A DNA stretch of 60,375 nt from Nannochloropsis salina CCMP1776 (Eukaryota > Sar > Eustigmatophyceae > Eustigmatales > Monodopsidaceae). The stretch lies in the NCBI GenBank assembly GCA_004565275.1, contig SDOX01000007.1, positions 837,443 to 897,817 of the forward strand. Direction: 5' to 3'. Below are positions 1 to 11,198 of the stretch, piece after piece; within the stretch, counting starts at the first letter, position 1, and every line of letters begins with the position of its first letter. The notes beneath the pieces are model-generated. The model saw nothing but the letters and a program-made list of their open reading frames with translations. It ran no database searches and was not told the origin of the DNA. The translations under genes were made by a program, and so were the position numbers.

Positions 1-42
1 AGGGAGGGAGGGAGGGAGGGAGGGAGGGAGGGAGGGAGGGAG
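1..42. repeat. (GGGA)n microsatellite at window edge
   Basis: Pure GGGA/AGGG tandem repeat. It lies in what appears to be an intron of the partial gene that follows, because the next acceptor is at 139-140. The same motif recurs in most introns of the left 46 kb. Confidence 0.9.
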
Positions 43-140
43 GAGCACGGTATCATTCAGGCGGCAGGCCCGGACCCCCACTGTCTTACCTCTTCCCGCT
101 CCCTTTCCTCCTGCGCCCTCCTTCCCCTTCCTCCTCCCAG

Positions 141-1881
141 GTCGACGTGATCGACGCCTCCTTCTCCACGCTCCTTCAGAACCTCCGCGACGGTCGCGTC
201 CTCGATTTTGAGGGCATCGTGAGAAGTCATCGGTAGGATAAATCGTCCTTTCCCTTATTCTTTCCCTTTCCTCTCTTCCTCCCTCTTGCCTCCTTTCCCC
301 CTGTCCGTCCCAGTCTCCCGTCCTCCCTCCTTCTTTCTTGGGATCCCCCACCCATGCCTCGTCCTTCCTTCCCTCCCTCACACACTGTCTTCCTCCCCTC
401 AGCACCTTTTATCACCGTCTAGGCGCCCGCTGTTTTCTTCTATCGCCCTTCCGCCCTGTGAAGGTGAGCCCTCCCTTCCTTGCCCCTCTCCCTCCCTCCC
501 TCCCTCCCTCCCTCCTTCCCTCCTTCCCTCCTGCTCTCCCTTCTTGCTACATTCTCCCCTTCTCCTGTCTCCCTCCCGCCCAGGATTCGTTGCTCGCCCT
601 CTTAGGGTCCGTAATGCGCTTCCTCCGCTTGGCGCGCGAGGTGGCTGGGAGGGAGAGGAAGATGCTGACCAAGGTAGGTGTATCTACAGATGTATAGACG
701 TACTTGTAGACATATAGGGAGGGAAAGCAGGCGGGGGAGGGAAGCAGGAGCAAGGTAGATCATTCGAGGGATGCGGGAGGTCGGTACCTGAGTCCATCCA
801 TCCCCATCCCTTCCCCGCCTTCAGCGCTACCTGGAGGTGGTGGTGCGAGAAACAGCCGAAATTCACCGGCTGTTCGTGAAGCAGGTGAGATGTAGTCAAC
901 GGAGGGACGAACGGATGACGAGGGAGGGAGGGAGGGAAGGGAAATAAATACGGGGAGCATATTGACGCCATATCCTGTGCGTGGGCGTGTAACTTGCACC
1001 TTACTGTTGCTCACCTTCTCCCTCCCTCCCTCCCTCCCTCCCTCCCTTTCTTTCTCGCCCAGGTTCACGCCTTCCGCGTCCTCGTCGACGGGGTCCCTGA
1101 AGGGGAAGAGCTCTCCGTCCGCCTCGCCGCCACCCACCATCTCCCAGACCCTCCTCCAGCCCGCCCTTCAACCCCTCCCTCGTCCACGCCCTCCCTCCCG
1201 CCCTCCGTAAAGAAGGGGGGCGAAGCGGTTGGAGGAAAAGTTGACAGGGAGATACCCGGACTTCATGTCCCGCCGCGCCTTGGACAGGCACCGCATCCTT
1301 GTGACGCGCCACCGCGGGCGCAAGAACCAGAAAAACGACGGCCGAGAAGCCCGCAGCAAGGACCAGGCGCCTCCCAGGCAAGGGAAGGGCAGCATGCGCC
1401 CGTCAACCACAGGCTTCGCCGGCCCGAAGAACCCTATTATCCCATGGTAGAAAGCACGCATCCTCCTGCGCCAGTCACCAGGCCGCTTGCACCCACGCTG
1501 CCTTGCAAGCTGCCTTCCCCACGTCCTATCCAGGACGAACCGCGGGCGTGGCATGCCGCGAAAGGTGGCTCGGGGAGGCCGGACTCCTCCCTTCCTCTCC
1601 CTGACTCTCGCTCCCACCCACCTTCTTCCCCCGTGCCTCTACCCTCCGCGTCCTCCCTCCGCCCATCGCCAACACCGCAGCTGCCTTCCTCCCTGCCCCT
1701 CCACCCCGGCGCTAGTTCCTCTTTGCCGTCTCACATCCCTCCCCATCGGAATGTAGATGCCCATGGGCGGAAAGAGGGTGTAGGTGGGAGGGACACGGCT
1801 TCAGAGGGCAGCTTCGAGACTCTCGACGAGCACATGCAGCGACTTCGAGTGTCGTGGAGGAAAACCGCCCCCAGCAACTAG
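141..1881 (+). CDS. Gamma-tubulin complex component (GCP/Spc97-98 family), C-terminal part
   Basis: Partial gene; its 5' exons lie left of the window. I read five exons: 141-232, 403-463, 584-673, 825-884 and 1063-1881, with GT/AG borders and matching phases. The first four exons plus the start of the fifth give a segment with the pattern of the GCP C-terminal domain: a short helix after VDVIDASF, then DFEGIVRSH, then FLLSP, then a region ending HAFRVLVDG. This corresponds to the family's 'DFE..+.AH..FL..L....FLL' stretch. GCP proteins form the gamma-tubulin ring complex that nucleates microtubules. After about residue 125 the last exon becomes a roughly 250-residue Pro/Ser/Arg-rich tail with no recognisable domain, ending in a short charged helix and a TAG stop. 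Such a long tail is unusual for GCP4-like proteins; it may contain an unrecognised intron. The subfamily (GCP2 to GCP6) is not resolved. Confidence 0.6.
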
Positions 1882-2572
1882 ATGCGAGCCGGGGTAGCAC
1901 AGGGAGGCGAAGGGGGCGAAAAGAGGATAGGATGCGTGGCGTCGAGGGGGCAGGGGGACGAGAAAGATGAAGGGCGCGAATGATGATGCAAAGACAAGAA
2001 GGGTTTCCCAAGGCAGAACATCCCTCTCTGCGCCAGAAAAGTTCGCATTTATAGGATTCCTTGCCTGCACAGAAAGAAAATCGTTCCAAGGGTCTTCGTT
2101 TTTATTTACTTACTTTCGTGACCTTTGTTTCCTCCCCATGCCTGAGAATTTGCTAACTTTCAGTACTTTGATTTATTTGAGAGACGCAACGCCTGGGTAG
2201 CTATCATGGAGAGCTCCTATTTGCTTCCGATTGTGCCTTTGCCTGACGACTGCTCTCTTGACACTTCCACTCGGGAGCAACAGCAGTTCCATTCTTTGCT
2301 ACCCAATTTATTGCTCTGTGGCACCACCACAGATGAGACAGGTCCGCCGCCTCGATAACCGCTCCTTCACCGTCTCTGCTTTCTCCCTCTCTCCCTCTCG
2401 GCCAAGCTTGTTTTTCCCCTATGCTATCCTTAACAAGGCCTTTGTTAAAGACGAAAAGGGACTCCTTGCGGATTCTCGGCGTGCACCATCGCCCTCCTGG
2501 TGAGGCGCTCCGACAACCGGCTCCTTCCCCTCCCTCCTCCCGCCTCTGCCCCCCCCCCTTTTCTCCCTCCCT
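1882..2572. other. Convergent intergenic region
   Basis: This lies between the stop of the GCP gene on the plus strand and the stop of the transporter gene on the minus strand, so it should hold both 3' UTRs. Short pyrimidine-rich open frames occur but none looks like a protein. I see no RNA gene. Confidence 0.5.
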
Positions 2573-3669
2573 CTACTCGGGAAAGACCTCCCCCATCTTA
2601 TCCGTTGCCGACAAGACGATCCAGAGTATACCCACGACAAAAGAGAGGAGGGCGCTGAATATCTTCAGGCCAAACTCCAATTTTTCCGCCCGCTGTTTTC
2701 CGCTCTTTTTGTCCTGTTCCCCCATGCGCTTGCCCAGCCCGTGCGTGATCCCGCCGTAGATGGCCGCGAATACCCCCATTGTCACAGAAGAGATGATGCA
2801 AAAGGTAGCCAAGTACAGAGAGGATTTGCTCCAGTCCCGGAGTTGGACGGCAGGGAGGACACCGAGGATACCCCCCGGACCCGCCACCCCATGAACAATG
2901 CCGACGACGAAGGAAAGGATTTTCTCCTTGATCTGCGTCGGCCTCCACCATTTCCTTCCACTCTTTTCCTCCTGCTTTTCCTCTTCTGTGCCCGAGGCGG
3001 TGGAACCGGGGCTTTCCTCCGGAGTGGCCTTGTCCTCGAAGTTCACCACCACCGCCTCCCCTGCATCCTCGTCCTCTCCCTCCCGTCCCCCCCCCGAGGA
3101 ATTCGACTCGTTGATGCCTGACCCTCCAGGAGCCTCCCTGTGCAGACTTTTCGAAGTCTTTCTCGAGTCTTTTTCACCAGACAGCCGCTGGACGGGGGAA
3201 ACCGAGAAACTCGCCTTCTCCCGCGGCGTCAAGGCGGCCAGGGAGTCCTTGGGGGGATGGAAGGCTCTCCACATGGTCCATACTCCCAGAAGTATCATCA
3301 GAAAGCCAACAACCCACTCGAAATAACCTGCTACTCTGTCCATCACCTCGTGTTCGACACTGACGAAGATGCCAGTTACAATGATAAGGCCTGTGCTGTG
3401 GCCCATACCCCACTGAACACCAGCCATGAAAGCTTTGTAAGGCGGGACAGTTGCCGTCAATGCGGCCAACGCTGAGATGTGGTCCGGACCTGAATAACGG
3501 GTAGGACAAGGGTGTCCGGTGAGTGCCATGCGTCGCTCGGAGGATTTGTTCGTGGTGGTCTTGGTGATAGGTGCTGATGCGTGTACTCAAGCCACCTACC
3601 AGAGAGGACATGAATAACACCCAAGGCGGCGCCTTGACCAATCAATTGTCCAGCAACACCGGGATCCAT
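2573..3669 (-). CDS. UreH/NiCoT-like (high-affinity nickel-transport family) membrane protein
   Basis: Two exons, 3669-3600 and 3489-2573, joined in phase inside the signature GVIHVLSG/PDHISALAAL, giving 328 residues from the ATG at 3669. The HxxxGPDH-like motif in the first membrane helix followed by WGMGHSTGL is the hallmark of the UreH/NiCoT-related family. Members include bacterial urease-accessory-type transporters and plastid proteins of plants annotated as high-affinity nickel-transport family. At least six hydrophobic segments are visible: three before residue about 105 and three after residue about 220. They are separated by a roughly 110-residue hydrophilic Ser/Glu/Gly-rich loop containing a poly-acidic stretch. 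The C-terminal half carries VVGIVHGVAGPGGILGVLP, a second copy of the small-residue helix. The metal (Ni, Co or Mn) cannot be told from sequence. No obvious transit peptide precedes the first helix, so an unseen upstream exon is possible. Confidence 0.7.
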
Positions 3670-4518
3670 CTTGACGCTCGGACGACTTCTGTGTGTGGAA
3701 TGCCGTGGGAAGAGTCGTGGAGGTGGAAAGAGTCGTGGAGGTCATGATGGGCCGGTCGTGGTTCCTGCTCCAGGCGAGCATGGTATGGCGCGTGACACTC
3801 GTTCACTCAACTCGGCCATGCTCTCTCTTTCCAAACCGAGCGCAACGAGTACGGCGGATTTTCTGGGAGACAAGTCCTTTTTCGATCAGAACCTAGTGAT
3901 TTCTAGCAGGCAATGTCTACAATAGCAGTAGTATCAGCCACGGCAATATGAAATGTGGGACGAACAGTGGGACGGGGCACGTGCCACTCGACGGTTTCTT
4001 ACTAATTGCTGCCGAAAAAAATCAAAATTTTGCGTCCTTCAGTCAGGAGTGCTCTGAAGTTCGGTGCCAGACTAGAGTGAAGTCGGATAACTAATGTCCA
4101 GCGCCTTGATTGAGTGTTAATGGAAATGTTGCGCATGTGGGGAGGGAGCAGGGAACATAATTTTGGCTGTGGGAGTGCGGCACCATCATGCTGGCGTGTA
4201 CTACGGCGGGAAAACATCAGATTTGATAACTTGTTTTTTGCGATAAGTCAGGTGTGTGCTTTGAGGCATGCGGCACCTCAAGCTTCCATCCAACTAGCTC
4301 TTCTTTTCCCTCACGCTCCTCTCGACTTAATTAATGCATTGTTTGACACTTTCAAGAGACGTATACTGAATGCCCACCCGACTCCGTCTTGTCTTGCTGT
4401 GATATGTGTATACTCATGCTCTACTGATTCTCTAATTCTACTTGCACCGCCTTAAGAGGGAGCAAGTTGGTATTGGGTAGCAAAATCCAAGCATAAATCT
4501 TCTTGACTGATGACGTCT
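3670..4518. other. Intergenic region
   Basis: This stretch holds the promoter side of the transporter gene and the 3' side of MOG1, both on the minus strand. Only short open frames without protein character are present. No repeat or RNA gene is recognised. Confidence 0.4.
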
Positions 4519-5855
4519 TTAACCGAATAAGCCCCAGTTCCTAATGGTAAGGCTTGCTAGCGCTTCCTGTAAAGCTGCCATCCCTGAATCGGGGCACACG
4601 TTTCCCTGATGTGTTGATAGTGGAATAGTGTATCGAGATGTCATAAGTGTGATGAAAGTAATAACAACTGCATGATATGACACCTAATATTCTTGACAGC
4701 AATCCCGAATTCTAGCTTGTTTGCACGCGAAAGTGTTTCATGCTCCTTTCCAATTAATCGTTACATGACAAATATTGACGCGCTTTTTGTTCGACATGGC
4801 GTGGCTGAACTTACCTTGACAAACATCGCCGCATTGAAAGAAGCCGCAGCAGGTGCTTGCGCCAGGGCGGGCAGGTTTAGCGTCAGAAGTACGTCTGTGC
4901 CCGTCTGTTGGAGACGAACATTGACTAGGTATATCCGAACGGGCAACAACGCTGCATCCGCTGCGTGGAATTTGGTGACATTTTGCGTGCCTATCAGGGC
5001 GTAAGTGGGGTAGGCTGCCAAATTAGGCACCAGGCTCGTTCCGCTCAAGTCTTCTTTGTATTGGATAGTGGCGTTTTGGGCGTCATTGTGCTCGGCCAAG
5101 TCGTTGAAGAAATAGGTAGCGGCCTGGTGGCAAGGGAGGGGGAGGGAGGGGGGTGTAAGGTAGTGTAAGACGCTAGGACTCGATCCGCGAAATTCTGATA
5201 CCCCAATATGTACGGCAACCCTTCGGCCCTCGATCCTATAGGAATAACGTCAAAGCGGGATCGACCCGCGGGTAGACAGGGAGGTATGCCTGTGATGTAT
5301 TACCCCTCTGCCCCCCCCCCCCTTCCCCTCTTGAAGGCCCTCGCAGCCAGACACGCACGTCGGATCAATATGCAAAACCCCCCCACGCAAAACGTAATTT
5401 TATTATGCCAGCATGGCTCGCGATATAAGAAAATAAGAGTGCGATTGGAAAAGTGATTGCCTACCTCCAGTCCCTCCTTGTCACGCTCCAAATCCAAGAG
5501 CTCGAGGATGAGGGAGGCGTCTGAGGCATCGTCGATGAACACTTCTTGGTTGTCGGGAACTTGTCGTATGTCACTGGTAGCAGATTCATGCGTCGGAAAC
5601 AGCGTCAGGGGGGGTAATTGATCCATGCTTCTTAATCCCACCACCCTGCAGGCACATGAGATTCGACACGGAAAACCCCACGGACCTGGCACTGGAGAAG
5701 GAAGCTGGAAGGGAAAACGTGATGGCGCCACCGAAAAGCGCATGCGAACGGACTAAATAACCATCATGAAAAGATGGTTAGTTTGCGAGCAAAATCTGGC
5801 GTTTTGCATCTGTCAATTGGGAACCATATGTAAAACAACTAGACGCACCGTCCAT
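4519..5855 (-). CDS. MOG1: Ran guanine-nucleotide release factor MOG1
   Basis: Exons 5752-5686, 5573-5465, 5123-4815 and 4605-4519 join with matching phases. A tiny first exon at 5855-5849 (ATG GAC G, donor gtgcgt) is proposed to supply the start; it is the weakest part. The product is about 192 residues, the usual MOG1 length. It reads LFGGAITFSLP, then DIRQVPDNQEVF, then SLILELLDLE, then YFFNDLAEHNDA, and ends ALASLTIRNWGLFG. These match the conserved MOG1 blocks: N-terminal LFGGAI, the RQVPDNQEVF signature, and the terminal DWxLFG-like sequence, here with N for D. MOG1 binds Ran and promotes nucleotide release in nuclear transport; it is a small nuclear alpha/beta protein. One intron begins with the weak donor gtccgt. 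The gene is divergent from the SAP-domain gene starting at 6730. Confidence 0.8.
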
Positions 5856-6729
5856 TCGCAGGCCCCCACGGTCAATAGACTGAAATTCTTTTTTCCTTTC
5901 TGGGCATCAAAGTATGCAAGACCTCAAATATTCATCCTGGGTGTGATTTCGTCACTGAGAAGGACCAAAAAAGGAGGAATTAATCGTGGGGAGTCAAGCC
6001 TTTCTCTGTTAGGGTTAGGGTTAGGGTTAACCCTAACCCTAACCACTCTCTATCATATTTCCAACAACAAATATGTATATAAATTAAATTTTTCTGCGAA
6101 TATATTAGACATTCATAATCGACGCTACATTTCACGTCACATCGTATTCAACCGTATTGTTCTTGATGCAGATGCGCGAAAGGAAGAGGATGATATTGCG
6201 TATTGACTGCTAGCTAGCCGTAGCTGGTGGCTACTACTGGCTAAAAGTACCACTTTCCTTGAGAATTGCTTTTTTTTTAAATCAACGGCATCACTTGACG
6301 CGTTAAATTATGAGAGTAAGTGATGATGTCCCAGCCAAGGATTGCTTGTTTCTCTCCCTGGATTGAAGTGACGATATAGTCTGCGTTTTACGCAGGGCGG
6401 CAAGAAGGAAAAATGACACACACAGATGCCTTGCGTTGACTACACTTAAGAAGAGCGTGAGTAACGCCGATTGCGTCTTACTATGAGGCACAGACCATGC
6501 CGGCTCGACAAGTCACGATCTTTGTCATTAGTGAGGAAGGTGCGGGTTTTGAGACAGGCGTCGAGGTTTTATTGTTGGGGTCTTGGGATTTTCTCGCTGA
6601 CTCGCCCACGTCTCCTCAAGTCGAGCACCTGGTCGTTATCTTCCCCTCTCACCCCCCTGTCCATCATCTCTGGACGTTAATTCAGCCTGTAACACGCTTC
6701 TGGTAACACGCAGCGCTTATTTAAGAGAT
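5856..6729. other. Divergent intergenic region between MOG1 and the SAP-like gene
   Basis: This is a shared upstream region for two divergent genes. Its only clear structure is the telomere-repeat palindrome at 6008-6044. A 69-codon plus-strand open frame at 6497-6706 has no recognisable feature. Confidence 0.5.
6008..6044. repeat. Interstitial head-to-head telomeric palindrome
   Basis: About 3.5 units of TTAGGG run directly into about 2.5 units of CCCTAA, making a perfect 32-nt palindrome at 6013-6044 centred on GGTTAACC. This (TTAGGG)(CCCTAA) order is the arrangement produced by end-to-end joining of telomeres, or by fill-in of telomere-seeded ends. Confidence 0.95.
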
Positions 6730-9667
6730 ATGCCCGCCGTGAAGAGCTCAACCGCCGGCAAAAAAATGAAAGGAGTCGGTAAAGCCGCCGCAAACGGGGC
6801 TGGTACTGCTGCCAAAGTAACCCCCAAGGTGGAGGATATGGACAGGAAAGCTTTACAGGTATTCAGATTGTAATTTATTAGAGAAATTAAACAAATAAAT
6901 TGACAAGTGAAGAAGGACAGGACAAGCAAAAAGGACACAGTAAACGTCGTGTGGGGAATACCGAAATGTGTGTGCACGGACGTACACCGACGCGTTTGAA
7001 TGCTCGATTGCCGGCAAATTAGGATCGTTGGTCCCCCGACAAGACTCTCCGTTTTTTATCATCACCTGCTCTCTAGACACTTGCCAAATCCCTGGGCTTG
7101 AAAGCGAATGTTAAGACGGTGGAATTGATCGCGGCTATCCAGGAGCATTACCAGCATGGTGCCTTCACCGCCCCGCCCGCCTCGGTTGCCTTGTCTTCTC
7201 CCTCTGCCGACGCTCTTCCCACAACTGCGGAGAGCAAGACATCGGGCCGTGCGAGGAGCAGTCAGAAAAAGAGCTTGAAGGTGAAACAATCCGGGGGTGA
7301 AGGGAAGGATGGCATGGTTCTGGAGGCATTATCGCGGTAAGAGGACAGGAGGGACCGGCGAAAGAGGGAGATGGACGAGCAATGAGAGTAAATTATTGGG
7401 TAGAATATGCAAAAAACAGGTAGATTGAGGGGAGGAGTGGATATGTGCGTCGGTCAAGATAAGATACGTCTCCCCGCCGTGTTGACCTTCCTCCATCCCT
7501 CCCTCCTCCCCTCCCTTGCTCCCTCCCGTCCTCCCTCCTTCCCTCCCCTTCTTTCCTCCTCATCTCTGACCAGCCCTGAGCTCCAGGCTCTGGCTAAGAA
7601 AATGGGCGTGAAAGCTAATCTGAAGACGGCGCAGCTTATCGCTCAGATCAGGTTCGTAAAGAGGGAGGGTAAGGGCGGGGCGTGGGGGGAGGGGGGGAGA
7701 GAGGGAAGGAATGGAAAGGGAGAGTGGCAAAACCCGCCAGCAGAAAAGGGAAGGAAGAGAGAAGCTGAGACTCCGCCAGCAGAAAGGGGAAGGAAAAGAG
7801 AAGCTGAGACTCCGACAGAAGGCCCAAGGACCTGACCGTCCGCTCTCTGACTCACCCTCTCTCCCTCGGTCACTCGCTCCCTCCCTCCCTCCCCTTCCCT
7901 CCCCGACGACCTACAACAGGGCTAAAGACATTTCGGACTCCCTCACCGCTTCGTCAGTGGCCCCCGATGCCAAGTCATCCGCGCAGGAAGAGGCTGGGGA
8001 CATCTCTCCTCCGCGAGAGGGCCGGCGATCGTCCACTGGTGCCCCTCCTCCCTCCCTCCCTCCCTCCCTTCCTTCCTCCCTCTCTTCCCCCCTCGATCGC
8101 TTCGCTGAAGTGGTGGCGGCGCGAAAGGCGGCCAGGGAAAGGCAGAGACAGACCTTCAATGCTCAGCGGGTAGGGGGGGAGGGAAAGAGGAGGGGGGGAA
8201 GACATCATTTGTTGACGAGAGATACGAAGCGGAAACAGCCTCTCTGCCCTTCCCTCCCGTTCTCGTCTCTCTCCCTCGTTGCTCTTTGTCCCTTTTTGCC
8301 GTGATTTCCCACTGCTCCCGGAATCCCCCCACGCAATCCTCTCCCTCCCTCCTTCCCTCCTTCCCTCCTTCCCTCCTTCCCTCCTTCCCTCCTCCCCCTC
8401 TGCCCTCCTTCCCTACTCCCCTCCTGGTCTTTCAGACCTCGCGGGTGGTGGCTCTCATCAGCAAGACGCCCTTCCAGCCCAAAGCCCAGCCGACAAATCA
8501 AACGCAAAACTGGTATGGGATGTATGCAGGGGAGGGGGGAGAAGGAGGGAAAAGTGTTGGAGGGGCGAGTGTACTCCTTGCAGTCTGCGCTATGAGTATG
8601 GGGCAAAAGGAAGGGGGAGAGGAAAGAGAGGTGGCAACAGCAGCGGATGGCATGACTTGCTGCTGGAATGTGACCTGACTCTCGGTGTTCTATGCCCTCT
8701 TTACACATTCCGAAGTGCTTTAGACTCACTATTATCTCTTTTTATTCGGTGCTCTTCCCCTTTCCCTTCAGCTCCCCCGCCCGCCCAGAGGCGCCACGGA
8801 GAAGGCTCATGGCGAATAAACGGCCCTTGGAAACGGCCGTTGCAGCCAAAGACGGCGCCAAGAAGGAAAAGAAGATCATGCCTCGACGCGAGAAGGAGAA
8901 TCTCCAGGTCGGGATTCGCCTCTAGGAAGGGATGATGTCTCTCTCTCCCGGTATATGCCATACCTATACCTCCCTCCCTACGTTGTTTTCCATTTCCAGC
9001 ATTTCTGCGCCTGTGTGTGTGTCATGAAGCACGCAGACTTTCTTGATTTATTGTAGTTTTCCTTCGTACCTGCCCTCTCTTCGAGTTTCCTTTCTCCCTT
9101 GTTATATGCGTACATAGATATATATATATATACATATATATATGTAAAGAATCATGTCCTCCCCCAATGCTTCCCTCCATCCCTCCGCTCCATCTCCCAC
9201 TTTATGCCCTTTTATCCCAGGCAAAAAGGCAAGAGGCCCGCCTGGCGACGGCCATCCTCTCTCTCCAGCAGCAGGGATCCAGTGCTCGGAAAGGCCGTTC
9301 CCCTGTAAAACAAGGTGAGAACCGGAGGGACCGAGGGAGGGGGGGAGGGAAGAAAGCAGCAGGAAGAAATTCGATTGTAAACGAAGGAGCTCGACGTACC
9401 ACCTTATCGCCTTACGTCGGGTGGTTTGCCGCTCAACTAACATGGTTCATGTCGGGATAAACAAAGCCAAAAGCTGAGTGAGCATCGTCCTCCTTCCTCC
9501 CCTTGTGAAACACCCTCCCCCTACCAGGCGTGAAACGGGCGGGCGAGAACCGCCGTTCCAAGTTCGTGAAGAGCGTCTCTCTGAAACGGCAAGCCCTGTA
9601 CGGGAAGAATCGTGTGCAAGAAGCGAGAGAGAGTGGAGAAAGGAAGGTGGAAGGGACCGACGAATGA
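6730..9667 (+). CDS. SAP-like, NuSAP-related basic nuclear protein
   Basis: Eight exons with consistent phases: 6730-6858, 7077-7336, 7574-7651, 7920-8169, 8436-8512, 8772-8907, 9221-9314 and 9528-9667, giving 387 residues. The start ATG is at 6730. Two short SAP-like helical motifs are present. The first spans the exon 1/2 junction (LQTLAKSLGLKANVKTVELI, residues about 42-61). The second occupies exon 3 (LQALAKKMGVKANLKTAQLI). Both resemble the N-terminal motif of nucleolar and spindle-associated protein NuSAP1 (LAKSLGLRANLRATKLL). The rest is low-complexity and strongly basic, with KTPF in exon 5 and Arg/Lys-rich exons 6-8 that could bind DNA or microtubules. SAP motifs bind AT-rich DNA; NuSAP also bundles spindle microtubules. 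The duplicated motif is seen; the NuSAP relationship is inferred from similarity in a short motif. Confidence 0.6.
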
Positions 9668-10391
9668 GGGGTATGCGGGAGACGGAGGGGGCGCCTCCAA
9701 GAAATGGAAGCCCATTGGAATAAAAGCATTGCTTGAATGGGGACAGTTGGTAGAAAAGGGATAGGGGAGGAGGATGTGGACCGAGGCTGGCGTGGGAGCA
9801 GGAGAGTGGAAAGGGATGAGAGGGTGAAATGAGGGGAGAGGAAGCATCGCCAAAGAGCAAGAGCGAACCCCCCGGGCAGAGTCGGAAATCATGAAAGCGT
9901 GTACCGCGATGCTTGGAATCAGGCAATCGTCAATCGAAATGGTCTGTCTGCCACGTTTGGAGGGTTGGAAAAAAAACGGATATACACGCCTCTTGTTTTC
10001 TGTTCCTGAGGGATATGATGCGGTGCACCTATCTTGAGATCAATGGATGCGACATCGACCCTGGGGGCTGACACTCTCTACCGTAGCTTTTGTCTATACT
10101 GTCCGAGGCATTTTTCACTTGGCGGTCAGTCTGGCCTGCGGAGTCGGTCCCACGCATGCAACACGTTCTCTAAACCATCCACAACCCCCACGGCAGGCAA
10201 TCGAGTGCAACGCTCGTCACATGTTGCTGAAAGCCCAGGGGTATTCGCCACCCCAGACACACCAACTCGAAGCCTGTTTTTCCTTGATATGTCTGGGTGT
10301 TCCTCAACCATCCTTTCTTCCTTGCTTTCCCGCGTTCTCCCATGCTTGCTCCTGACTTTTTCTGCTTCTTGAAGGAGACCGACCGCTCACA
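9668..10391. other. Convergent intergenic region
   Basis: This is the 3' side of the SAP-like gene (+) and of the next minus-strand gene. The open frames here lack protein character. Nothing else is recognised. Confidence 0.4.
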
Positions 10392-11004
10392 TTAGGAGAT
10401 AAAGTGCCCGTCACGCCCTCCCTCCCCTCCTCCCGGTTCACCTCGCTCGTCTCGCTTCTTTCGCCACGCACGACGAGACAGGAAGGCCTTGTCCACCTTC
10501 CTTCCCTTTCGCCCTTTCAACCCCTCGGTCCCAGCGTCCCACTTGCGTTTGCGAAGAGATGCCCTGGTCTTGGAGCTTGTTGTCCAGGCCGCTCCCTCTG
10601 TCTCCTCCTCTTCTTCCTCCTCCTCTGGAAGCGTGTCAAGGTGGGGGTTCCGCATGGCCTTCATCATGGTGAGGGAGGAGAAAAACGTTTACTGCAAGAC
10701 TACTTTGACAAATATTGCGCTCATTATTGCCAATTGTTCTATTCGCTCTTCATTGAACATACGCAGGCTACTTGTTGCTGCCCTCATCTACCTCCTCCCT
10801 GGACCTTTCTTACCTTATCTTTGACCTCTTTCATGAGCAATGCCTGCCTGGAATCGAGACAGCGGGCCCCGGTTTCTCGGAAGACGAAGAAGGCGATTCT
10901 CTGTGGTAGTAACGAGGGAAAAGAGAGGATAGGGGACACATGACACGACCGTCGACGGGAGGGATCACCGATGAAGAGCCGGAAAGGGAGGAATCCCAGA
11001 CCAT
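10392..11004 (-). CDS. Hypothetical small Lys/Arg-rich protein
   Basis: Proposed exons are 11004-10969, 10900-10814 and 10658-10392, all in phase 0, giving 129 residues from ATG at 11004. The last exon has a run of eight Glu followed by a strongly basic tail rich in KR pairs (SLRKRKW, KGRKGRK, RRAWRKK), which suggests a nuclear or nucleolar protein. I do not recognise a family. The weak point is the third exon's acceptor (gatgaag). If the better-looking acceptor at 10691 were used, the frame would stop at once and give a 41-residue product. The order of the exons and the stop at 10392-10394 are seen; the splice choice is inference. Confidence 0.35.
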
Positions 11005-11198
11005 CTACAGCTGAAAATGGCACTCGTCGGATCTGAACTACGCATGGGACACTACACTAGGAAACGAACATGAAAGGGCGAAAATGGCGAGTGTATGCAA
11101 CGCCACACAACAGAAATACGTTAGCTTCCTCGTTAAACACCATTCCATTCCAATACTTTTGCTACAGTGCGCGTAGAAGATCAATATTTATACTACTC

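Noticed and set aside
10404-10943. A 179-codon plus-strand frame
   Set aside because: It overlaps better-supported minus-strand exons with splice borders and has no recognisable feature.
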